16,044 nt of DNA from NCBI GenBank assembly GCA_017536845.1, contig JAFWCP010000461.1:1-16044 (forward strand), read 5' to 3'. How positions within the stretch are numbered: position 1 is the stretch's first letter; each line of letters opens with the position of its first letter. The translations under genes and the position numbers were made by a program. The stretch comes from Solobacterium sp. (GTDB lineage: Bacteria > Bacillota_I > Bacilli_A > Erysipelotrichales > Erysipelotrichaceae). A model generated the notes under the pieces. The model was not told the origin of the DNA, ran no database searches, and saw nothing but the letters and a program-made list of their open reading frames with translations. Below, piece after piece: positions 7,236-13,583 of this stretch.

Positions 7236-8216
7236 ATGATGAATTTCAAAAAACCATTTCTGAATACGTTCGTCAGCATTCTGCTGCCGGTATCCATCCT
7301 GGTGGGTGTGGTCTACACACTCATTTTCCAGCCGAATGACATCTCCCTGAACCAGAATGAAAAACGGCATGTATTCGGCGCGACATTCATGACGATGAAC
7401 AATCCGTATTACCAGCTGATGGACACCCTGATGCGAGCGGAAATTGAAAAGAACGGCGATGTCCTGCTCACCAGGGACGGGGCACTGGACCAGGATCGGC
7501 AGAATGAGGAAATCCGGGAACTGGTTGATTCCGGTGCTGAGCTGATTTTCCTGGTCTGCGTGGACTGGGAAACCGCACAGGAAGGGATTGAGATTGCCGT
7601 CCTTGCCGGGGTGCCGGTGGTCGTGGTGGATGCGCCTGTGAAGGACAGCTCCAGGGTTGCCTGTTCCATCATTTCTGACAATTACCGGGCCGGCGTCCTG
7701 TGCGCGGAACATCTTCTCTCGGTTCGTGACAGCGCGAATATCATCCTGCTTGAACATATGACGACCGGCTCCGGGACGGAGCGGATCCAGGGCTTTGTCG
7801 ATACCATCAAGGACCATCCGGGGTTCAATATCGTCGGTTCAGGAGAATCTGACGGCCAGATTGAAAGCTCCATGCCGGTGATGGAAGAACTTCTGAAACA
7901 GGCACCGGAGGCGGATACGGTGATGGCCCTGAATGATCCCAGCGCTTTCGGTGCCCTTGCGGCCATTGACAGTGCCGGCCTTTCCGACCGGTTTCTCGTC
8001 TACAGCGTTGACGGCTCCCCGGAGGCAAAATCACTGATCAAAGAAAACATGATGACTGCAACCTGTGCCCAGTTCCCTTACCGGGTTGCGGCAACATCCG
8101 TTTCCATCAGCTATCGGATCCTGGCCGGGGAAGAAGCCTCTCATGAAGTGATCATCCCGGTGGAACTGATCACCAGACAAAATGTCAGCCAGTACGGCAC
8201 GGCGGGGTGGCAGTGA
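7236..8216 (+). CDS. Membrane-anchored periplasmic-binding-type sugar sensor (LevQ/RbsB-like)
   Basis: A 326-residue protein of the periplasmic binding protein type 1 family (RbsB/sugar-binding group). After a basic start ('MNFKKPFLNT') comes one hydrophobic segment of about 20 residues. There is no lipobox cysteine and no clear cleavage site, so the protein is probably held in the membrane with its binding domain outside. The domain shows 'FGATFMTMNNPYYQLM', 'DGALDQDRQNEEIRELVDSG', 'VPVVVVDAPV' and 'VMALNDPSAFGALAAID', the usual order for this fold. GTGAGG at 7224-7229 supports ATG 7236, or ATG 7239 one codon on. An upstream extension to 7059 would run through the operator and promoter and is rejected. 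Its stop overlaps the next start (TGATG). No permease or ATPase follows, so it probably feeds the adjacent kinase a ligand signal rather than importing sugar. Confidence 0.88.
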   Translation: MMNFKKPFLNTFVSILLPVSILVGVVYTLIFQPNDISLNQNEKRHVFGATFMTMNNPYYQLMDTLMRAEIEKNGDVLLTRDGALDQDRQNEEIRELVDSGAELIFLVCVDWETAQEGIEIAVLAGVPVVVVDAPVKDSSRVACSIISDNYRAGVLCAEHLLSVRDSANIILLEHMTTGSGTERIQGFVDTIKDHPGFNIVGSGESDGQIESSMPVMEELLKQAPEADTVMALNDPSAFGALAAIDSAGLSDRFLVYSVDGSPEAKSLIKENMMTATCAQFPYRVAATSVSISYRILAGEEASHEVIIPVELITRQNVSQYGTAGWQ

Positions 8217-8875
8217 TGCGTGACAAAGACAACCTTTCCGAGATCGTCAGGCAGATGTACGCGGTCAACCTTATGGTGATCCTGTTTTACTGCCTGGTGA
8301 CGACGCTGACCACTTACCGGATCTGCCGGTATTTCAAGGCATATGAATTCCTGACCACGGTCGGCTCAATGCCGATGAAGCCATGGCGCATGCCGATGCT
8401 GTCGGTCAGCCTGTTTCTCAGCCTGATTTATGTCAGCGTGTATAAAAACAGCTGGAAAGACGAAAACAGCGGGCCACGCCTGCTGAGCTGTATCGCCGAA
8501 ATCCTTCTTTGCGTCGGGGTGATTGAATCGCTGAACTATTATTACAGCGGCATTGCCCTGGTTGTCCTGGCGGACCTTGTCAACTATATCTGGGACAAGC
8601 GGATGCGTTCACTGCTGATGACGATCCTGATCCTGCTCTTTGTGATCGGCAGGTATGAGATCCTTCCTTTTGCCGCATCCAGGATTGCCTTCAGTTCCTA
8701 TCTCAGCTATTATTCACAGCCCACAAGAGGGTTTCTCTCCGGCGCGGAGAGTGTCCTGGTGTCCGTCAATACACTGCTGTTTGTCTATTACATGGTGCAG
8801 CTGTTCACCAGCCAGAAAGAGGAAAATGAGAGGATCAAGAGCCTGTACGAGCAGATCATTGCCGCAAACAAGTAA
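8216..8875 (+). CDS. Histidine kinase, N-terminal membrane sensor half (frame interrupted by TAA)
   Basis: A 219-residue piece made almost wholly of membrane helices, about six of them (near residues 17-37, 60-76, 88-106, 112-127, 132-150, 178-197), followed by a helical linker ('SQKEENERIKSLYEQIIAANK'). It starts in a TGATG overlap with the binding-protein gene; GTG 8207 is an in-frame alternative. The reading frame stops at TAA 8873-8875 and continues without shift into the kinase catalytic half. The linker sequence reads naturally across the stop, and one base change (for example GAA to TAA, restoring 'NKELKEYALEMERM') would give an intact kinase of 449 residues. It may be a recent nonsense mutation, a sequencing error, or a true split sensor. 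On its own this half has no catalytic residues. Confidence 0.8.
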   Translation: MRDKDNLSEIVRQMYAVNLMVILFYCLVTTLTTYRICRYFKAYEFLTTVGSMPMKPWRMPMLSVSLFLSLIYVSVYKNSWKDENSGPRLLSCIAEILLCVGVIESLNYYYSGIALVVLADLVNYIWDKRMRSLLMTILILLFVIGRYEILPFAASRIAFSSYLSYYSQPTRGFLSGAESVLVSVNTLLFVYYMVQLFTSQKEENERIKSLYEQIIAANK

Positions 8876-8896
8876 CTGAAGGAATATGCGCTGGAA

Positions 8897-9565
8897 ATGG
8901 AACGGATGACGGAAATCCGCGAGCGCAACCGCTTTGCCCGTGAGATCCACGATACCCTGGGACATACCCTGACAGGCATCATCATGGGGTCGGAAGCATC
9001 CCTGGCCCTGTTTGATAAAAAACCGGAGGAAGCCCGGAAGCGTCTGGAAGCCGTTACCCAGTCGGCCCGGGATGGTCTGGACGATGTCCGTGCATCCATC
9101 AAGGCCCTTCGGCCGGATGCTCTGGAAAAGCACGGCCTGGAACAGGCCCTGCGGGAAATGATCACGAAATTCCAGAAAGCAACTTCCGTTACGGTGATGT
9201 ATGAACAGCAGGCCGGGAAACTGGAGTTTGCGGCGGATGAAGAGGATACGCTGTACCGGATCATCCAGGAGTGCATGACCAATGCGGTGCGCCATGGCAA
9301 GGCGAATTTCGTCCATATCACGCTGAAGCGTTTCGGCGACATCCTGACCATCGACATCCGTGACAACGGAAGCGGATGCGAAGAAGTCACTGAAGGCTTC
9401 GGCCTGAGGCATATGCAGGAAAGGCTTGATCTGCTGAGCGGATCGCTGACATACGGGAACCGGGCAGATGATCCTGATGACAGGCAGAAAGGTTTCTATG
9501 TCATCGCGAGCCTGCCGGTCAGAAAAAAGGAGGTATCAGAAGATGATCAAGGTATTAATCGTTGA
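8897..9565 (+). CDS. Histidine kinase, C-terminal catalytic half (HisKA_3 plus HATPase)
   Basis: The cytoplasmic part of a NarX/DesK-class sensor kinase, 222 residues from ATG 8897, in the same frame as the membrane half. The phospho-acceptor His18 lies in 'RFAREIHDTLGH', the dimerisation motif of the HisKA_3 type. The ATP-binding domain shows the N box ('QECMTNAVRHGKA', Asn129), the G1 box 'DNGSG' (156-160) and 'GFGLRHMQERL' (167-177). All catalytic motifs look intact, so no decay is evident beyond the stop before it. Separate translation would need re-initiation at ATG 8897 or 8906, 21 or 30 bases after the TAA. GAAGGAA at 8878-8884 is a possible but distantly spaced ribosome binding site. 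The 3' end overlaps the response regulator gene by 23 bases. Confidence 0.82.
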   Translation: MERMTEIRERNRFAREIHDTLGHTLTGIIMGSEASLALFDKKPEEARKRLEAVTQSARDGLDDVRASIKALRPDALEKHGLEQALREMITKFQKATSVTVMYEQQAGKLEFAADEEDTLYRIIQECMTNAVRHGKANFVHITLKRFGDILTIDIRDNGSGCEEVTEGFGLRHMQERLDLLSGSLTYGNRADDPDDRQKGFYVIASLPVRKKEVSEDDQGINR

Positions 9566-10211
9566 TGACCAGGAACTGTTCCGCGACAGCCTGTCCATCA
9601 TTATTTCTTCGTCTGATGAAATCACCGTGACCGATGCCGTCGCCGGGGTGACCGATGCCATGGAAAGCATTGCGAATGAAGTCCCGGATGTCGTGCTGAT
9701 GGATATCCGCATGCCGGGCAAGGACGGGGTGGAAGGCACCCGGCTGATCAAGAACCAGTATCCGGAAATCAAGGTGATCGTGCTGACAACCTTTGACGAT
9801 GATGAATATGTTTACGGGGCGCTGAAATTCGGCGCCAGCGGCTATCTTCTGAAGGGGTGCTCAAAGACGGAGCTGACCAATGCCATCCACATCGCCATCG
9901 GCGGCGGGGCCATGATCAATCCGGACATCGCGACCAAGGTGATCCGGCAGTTTTCGGAAATGGCCAGGAAGAATGATATGGTTTCCGCCAATGAAGACCT
10001 TGTTGCCGGATTGAATGAAAGTGAAATCAAGATCATCCAGGCGGTCGGCCACGGGCTTTCCAACAAGGAAATCTCCCGGACGCTCTACCTTTCCGAAGGG
10101 ACGGTACGCAATTATATTTCTTCGATCCTGGCCAAGCTGGAACTGCGGGACCGCACACAGCTGGCCATCTGGGCCGTGCAGAAGGGAATGGCTGGCAAAA
10201 ATGGATCCTAA
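9543..10211 (+). CDS. NarL/LuxR-type response regulator
   Basis: A 222-residue two-component response regulator. The receiver domain (1-~120) has the acidic pair Asp8-Asp9 ('IVDDQ'), the phospho-acceptor Asp54 in 'VLMDIRMPGKDG', Thr82/83 in 'VLTTFDDD' and Lys104 in 'GYLLKG'. The C-terminal LuxR-type helix-turn-helix spans about 155-215 ('LNESEIKIIQAVGHGLSNKEIS', 'LYLSEGTVRNYISSILAKL'). AAGGAGGT at 9527-9534, 8 bases before ATG 9543, is the strongest ribosome binding site of the operon and fixes the start inside the kinase 3' end. Its partner is the adjacent kinase. It is the best candidate to bind the palindromes at 7151 and 11661, because NarL-family proteins bind inverted repeats as dimers (inference). 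Confidence 0.93.
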   Translation: MIKVLIVDDQELFRDSLSIIISSSDEITVTDAVAGVTDAMESIANEVPDVVLMDIRMPGKDGVEGTRLIKNQYPEIKVIVLTTFDDDEYVYGALKFGASGYLLKGCSKTELTNAIHIAIGGGAMINPDIATKVIRQFSEMARKNDMVSANEDLVAGLNESEIKIIQAVGHGLSNKEISRTLYLSEGTVRNYISSILAKLELRDRTQLAIWAVQKGMAGKNGS

Positions 10212-11508
10212 GGAGAAGCTCTTTTCCAAAGTCCTGCTGGCGCTGATCCTTTTGATCATGGCGGTCGGCAGCTGGTTTGTCAACCGCAGCCATGACGGCA
10301 TTGAACTGGTCATCGGCAGCTTCGCGGGCAGCTACTGGGATACGCCGAACGGGGATTCCTATCAGATCCTGGATGAGGTGATCCGCCAGTTTGAAGAGGC
10401 CCATCCCAATGTCCATGTCCGCTATGTCAGCGGCATCCGTGCTGATGATTACAGTGAATGGCTGGCCGAGCAGATTCTGCGCGGGCGGGAGCCTGACCTC
10501 TTCTTTGTGCTGCCTGAGGATTTTTCAGTACTTGCTTCTTCCGGGATTCTTGCCGACCTGGATAAGCTGGTTGCCAATGACAGGGACTTTGATCCCAATG
10601 CTTATTATGAACCTTGCATGGAGGCCGGTGTCCTGAACGGGCAGCAGTACGCCCTGCCGTATGAAAGCGTTCCGACCATCATGTTCGTCAACAAGACGCT
10701 GCTGGCCAAAAACGATATTGCCTTTCCCCGCAGCAGCTGGACGTGGGAGGATTTCCATGAAATCTGCCGCAAAGTTACATCCGTGCAGGACCAGCAGTAC
10801 GGTGTCTACAACTACAGCTGGCTGGATGCCGCCTATGCCAACGGGGCGTCACTGTTTGCCAAAGACGGCTCGGCCAGCCTCCTCAGCGATGAGAAGATTC
10901 TGGATGCGATCCAGTTTGTCATGCAGGTGGACAGCCTCAACATGGGCTTCAGCGTCACTGCCCGTGACTTCGACCTTGGCCATGTGGCTTTCCGGCCCTT
11001 CCTGTATTCAGAATACAGGGCGTATCAGCCCTATCCCTGGCGGGTGAAGAAATATACGAATTTTGACTGGGAAGGCATTACCATGCCGGCCGGTCCGGAA
11101 GGAGGAAACATCTCCCAGCTCAACACGATGCTTCTGGGCATGAGCTCACGCACAAGGCATCAGTCCCTGGCCTGGGAATTCGTCAAGCTGCTTTCATATA
11201 ATGAGGAAACGCAGAAGAATCTCTGCCGCCTTTCCAGCGGTATTTCCCCCTTGATCGCGGTGGCAGAGGATCCTGTGGTTGTTGCCCTGATGCAGGAAAA
11301 TATCCCGGGCGGCAGTTCCTTCGACCAGAAACTGATCCATCAGATCATGAGCACAGCGGCAGCCCGGCCGAACTTCTCCGGCTATGATGAAGCCCTCAGC
11401 AAGGCGGACAGCGCCGTCCGGGAGGGAATGAAAACCGACCAGATGACAGCTGCCAGCCTGGCGGCGATCGAAAGAGAAATCAACCGCCTGCTTTCCAGAC
11501 GAAGATGA
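10201..11508 (+). CDS. Membrane-anchored extracellular solute-binding protein, family 1 (LevT-like)
   Basis: A 435-residue protein resembling the sugar-binding subunits of ABC transporters (MalE/UgpB type). The N-terminus is one hydrophobic helix (residues ~9-26, 'KVLLALILLIMAVGSWFV') with no lipobox cysteine, so it is likely anchored rather than a free lipoprotein. Binding-protein features follow: 'YQILDEVIRQFEEAHPNVHV', 'EPDLFFVLPEDF', 'NGQQYALPYESVPTIMFVNKTLL', 'WTWEDFHEICRKV' and the C-terminal 'TRHQSLAWEFVKLLSYNEETQKN'. Its start lies 11 bases inside the response regulator gene, which signals translational coupling. A longer frame from 10015 lies wholly over the regulator and is rejected. 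With no transporter genes nearby, it is probably a second extracellular input to the kinase. The operon ends directly after it in a terminator. Confidence 0.88.
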   Translation: MDPKEKLFSKVLLALILLIMAVGSWFVNRSHDGIELVIGSFAGSYWDTPNGDSYQILDEVIRQFEEAHPNVHVRYVSGIRADDYSEWLAEQILRGREPDLFFVLPEDFSVLASSGILADLDKLVANDRDFDPNAYYEPCMEAGVLNGQQYALPYESVPTIMFVNKTLLAKNDIAFPRSSWTWEDFHEICRKVTSVQDQQYGVYNYSWLDAAYANGASLFAKDGSASLLSDEKILDAIQFVMQVDSLNMGFSVTARDFDLGHVAFRPFLYSEYRAYQPYPWRVKKYTNFDWEGITMPAGPEGGNISQLNTMLLGMSSRTRHQSLAWEFVKLLSYNEETQKNLCRLSSGISPLIAVAEDPVVVALMQENIPGGSSFDQKLIHQIMSTAAARPNFSGYDEALSKADSAVREGMKTDQMTAASLAAIEREINRLLSRRR

Positions 11509-11509
11509 A

Positions 11510-11532
11510 AAACACCGGTTCGGTGTTTTTTT
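11510..11532 (+). terminator. Rho-independent terminator of the sensor operon
   Basis: An 8-bp stem AAACACCG (11510-11517) / CGGTGTTT (11521-11528) closed by a GTT loop, running into seven T residues (11526-11532). It begins two bases after the stop codon. It separates the sensor operon from the PTS operon, so the latter needs its own promoter. Confidence 0.93.
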
Positions 11533-11604
11533 CTGCTGTATTTCAAAGGGCCGGATGGCTCTTTTCCTTTTGTTGAAAATGACAGTTTTCCCGTCAGCCG
11601 GAAG

Positions 11605-11639
11605 CAGCCTGTGGCTGTTCTTCTGCGGTGGAAGAACAG
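11605..11639 (+). other. Two overlapping, mutually exclusive hairpins upstream of the PTS promoter
   Basis: A perfect 9-bp stem CTGTTCTTC (11615-11623) / GAAGAACAG (11631-11639) with a 7-base loop is followed by TCTTTTC. A shorter stem CAGCC (11605-11609) / GGCTG (11613-11617) shares the CTG at 11615-11617, so only one can form. This is either a second weak terminator or part of an unrecognised leader. Confidence 0.4.
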
Positions 11640-11660
11640 TCTTTTCATGGCAGAAAGGAG

Positions 11661-11689
11661 CATGACAATTGTCATGTAAAACAATGACA
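11661..11689. promoter_or_regulatory. Palindromic operator plus extra half-site upstream of the PTS operon
   Basis: A perfect 16-base palindrome CATGACAATTGTCATG (11661-11676) shares 13 of its 14 core bases with the site at 7153-7166. A third ATGACA half-site stands at 11684-11689, exactly 22 bases (about two helical turns) after the first, on the same face of the helix. A further isolated ATGACA occurs at 11579-11584. All lie upstream of the candidate -10, which suits activation by the response regulator of the neighbouring operon (inference). Confidence 0.72.
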
Positions 11690-11697
11690 TTTAACAC

Positions 11698-11726
11698 TTA
11701 TATGCTCTTCCCGGCCAAATTATGAT
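11698..11726 (+). promoter_or_regulatory. Candidate promoter of the mannose-family PTS operon
   Basis: TATGAT (11721-11726) is a good -10 and lies 17 bases after a weak -35, TTATAT (11698-11703). The poor -35 with operator sites just upstream fits an activator-dependent promoter. No sigma-54 type -24/-12 element was seen, although many Bacillota Lev/Man PTS operons use one. The leader would be about 28 bases. Confidence 0.5.
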
Positions 11727-11760
11727 TATCTAAAGAAATACAGGAAAGGAGATGTATTTT

Positions 11761-12195
11761 ATGAGGTACATACTGCTAGTCAGCCATGGTGAATTTGCGC
11801 CCGGGCTGCACAAGGCCATCGAAATGCTCGCCGGTTCTGATCGTGAAGACCTGCTGTCCACAAGCCTGAAAAACGGGATGGGTGCAGATGAATTCGCGGA
11901 TAATGTCAGAGAAATTCTGAAAAACCTGACCGACGAGGATGAGATTGCGCTTTTTGCGGACATCGTGGGCGGATCACCGCTTACAACTGCGGCAAACGTC
12001 ATTGCGGAAATGGGCCTGCTGGGAAGGACGGTCATGGTCGGCGGAATGAATCTTCCGCTCGTTCTGAGTACCATTCTTTCCAAGGATTACGCGGATGACT
12101 TTGCCGAACACGTCCGCAGCCAGATGATTCCTGAATCCCAGTCACTGATCCAGGAGTTCACGGTTGCAGCTGAAGAAGAAAGTGACGATATCTGA
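11761..12195 (+). CDS. PTS system mannose/fructose/sorbose family, EIIA component (LevD/ManX-like)
   Basis: A 144-residue cytoplasmic phosphocarrier that accepts phosphate from HPr and passes it to EIIB. The active His9 lies in 'ILLVSHGEFAPG', the standard EIIA-Man motif. 'LFADIVGGSPLTTAANVI' near residue 67 and 'VMVGGMNLPLVL' near 94 are the other conserved family segments. The length equals that of single-domain EIIA proteins; it is not fused to EIIB. ATG 11761 is chosen because GGAG at 11748-11751 is spaced 9 bases from it, whereas ATG 11752 overlaps that site. It is the first gene of a four-gene PTS operon and is followed by EIIB after 17 bases. Confidence 0.92.
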   Translation: MRYILLVSHGEFAPGLHKAIEMLAGSDREDLLSTSLKNGMGADEFADNVREILKNLTDEDEIALFADIVGGSPLTTAANVIAEMGLLGRTVMVGGMNLPLVLSTILSKDYADDFAEHVRSQMIPESQSLIQEFTVAAEEESDDI

Positions 12196-12212
12196 AAGGG
12201 GAACACATCATT

Positions 12213-12713
12213 ATGTCAGTATCATTTGTAAGAGTTGATGACCGCATGATCCACGGTCAGACATGCACGAGATGGGCACTTGAATATCCGTGTGACGGCC
12301 TGATTGCCGTCAACAACGCGGCTGCCAAGAATCCTGTTCTCAAATCCGCCTACAAGAGCGCCAGCGGCAAGAAGACTTTCGTCTGGTCCCTGGATGAATT
12401 CAAGGAAAAGTGTGCCAAGGTCCTCGCCAGCAAGGACAACTACTTCCTGATCACAAAGAACCCGCTGGATATGGAAAAGATCCTGGTCGAGCAGGGATTC
12501 AAACCTGGTGACGTCAAAACCGTCATCATCGGACCGTGCAACGACAGGCCTGGCACAACAAAGCTGGGAAACAACCAGTCCATCACCCAGGAAGAAGCAG
12601 AAGCCCTCGAAAAGATCATGAAGGCGGGCTATGAAGTTGAATTCGCCCTCCTGAAGGAAGAAGCCATCGGCAACTGGACCAAGTTCCGCGGACGCTTCGG
12701 CTTCAATGACTGA
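12213..12713 (+). CDS. PTS system mannose/fructose/sorbose family, EIIB component (LevE-like)
   Basis: A 166-residue cytoplasmic subunit that receives phosphate from EIIA and gives it to the incoming sugar. The phospho-acceptor His14 is in 'RVDDRMIHGQTCTRW', the EIIB signature. The family ending is also present ('EEAEALEKIMKAGYEVEFALL' then 'IGNWTKFRGRF'). Length is normal for a free EIIB. A GAAAGGGG ribosome binding site precedes the ATG. The preferred sugar cannot be read from the sequence: family members take mannose, fructose, glucose, sorbose, N-acetylgalactosamine or related sugars. The neighbouring sensor system and the gene order resemble the fructose/mannose LevDEFG system. Confidence 0.92.
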   Translation: MSVSFVRVDDRMIHGQTCTRWALEYPCDGLIAVNNAAAKNPVLKSAYKSASGKKTFVWSLDEFKEKCAKVLASKDNYFLITKNPLDMEKILVEQGFKPGDVKTVIIGPCNDRPGTTKLGNNQSITQEEAEALEKIMKAGYEVEFALLKEEAIGNWTKFRGRFGFND

Positions 12714-12739
12714 GCCGTCTGCATCAGGAGAATGAACGT

Positions 12740-13582
12740 ATGGTAATCAGCTGGTTTCAGGCGATCCTGTTAGGATTATTCGCCTCTCTGTCTAGTATGC
12801 CCGGTCTGGGCGGCACCTCAATCGGTAACTACACCCTCGGAAGACCGCTCGTCGGCGGCCTGATCTGCGGTATCATCCTCGGTGACATCCCCACCGGCAT
12901 CATGGTTGGTACGGCAATGCAGGTTGTCTATATCGCCCTGGTTACACCCGGCGGCACCGTTTCGGCGGACGTCCGTGCTGTATCCTATATCGGTATCCCT
13001 CTGGCAATGGTTGCCCTGAAGAGCTATGGCCTTGAAGCGAGTTCCGCTGACGGCGCTGCTCTTGCGACATCCTTCGGCACCATGGTCGGCACTGTCGGTA
13101 CTGTCCTGTTCTACGGCACCGCAACCATGAACCTGCTCTGGCAGCATATCGGCTGGGCAGCTGTCGAAAAGAGAGATTACAAGAAGCTGTATCTTGTTGA
13201 CATGGGACTGCCCTGGATCTCTCATATCTGCTTCTCCCTCATTCCGACTGTCATCATGTGCAAACTCGGCGCCAACGTTGTCGAGGCAATCAAGGTTGCT
13301 CTGCCGATGGACGGCATCGCCATGAAGACACTGTTCACTGTCGGTTCCCTGCTGCCCTGCGTAGGTATTGCGATCCTGCTCAAGCAGATTGTCAGAAATG
13401 TCACCGACTTCATCCCGTACCTGTTCGGCTTCACGCTGGCAGCTTCCATGGGAATCAACCTGGTATCTTCTACCGTCATTGCGGCCATGTTCGCAATCCT
13501 GATCTACAAGCTGAAGATGCTGCAGCTGAGAAAGCCGGCGGCAGAAGGCGGCGATTTCGATGACGACGAGGAGGAAATCTGA
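12740..13582 (+). CDS. PTS system mannose/fructose/sorbose family, EIIC membrane component (LevF-like)
   Basis: A 280-residue integral membrane subunit that, with EIID, forms the sugar channel. It is rich in glycine and hydrophobic residues, with several membrane segments. The N-terminal 'SSMPGLGGTSIGNYTLGRPLVGG' and 'GLICGIILGDIPTGIMVGTAMQ' are typical of the family. It ends in a markedly acidic tail, 'EGGDFDDDEEEI', on the cytoplasmic side. The codons of that tail (GAC GAG GAG GAA) also supply the ribosome binding site of the EIID gene, which starts one base after this stop. The preceding gene is 26 bases upstream. Confidence 0.92.
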   Translation: MVISWFQAILLGLFASLSSMPGLGGTSIGNYTLGRPLVGGLICGIILGDIPTGIMVGTAMQVVYIALVTPGGTVSADVRAVSYIGIPLAMVALKSYGLEASSADGAALATSFGTMVGTVGTVLFYGTATMNLLWQHIGWAAVEKRDYKKLYLVDMGLPWISHICFSLIPTVIMCKLGANVVEAIKVALPMDGIAMKTLFTVGSLLPCVGIAILLKQIVRNVTDFIPYLFGFTLAASMGINLVSSTVIAAMFAILIYKLKMLQLRKPAAEGGDFDDDEEEI

Positions 13583-13583
13583 G

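Noticed and set aside
11533..11760. Search for a catabolite-response (cre) element or a sigma-54 promoter before the PTS operon
   Set aside because: No sequence with the central CG of a cre site and no GG-N10-GC type -24/-12 pair was found. The GAAAA-tgacag-TTTTC repeat at 11575-11590 lacks the cre core.
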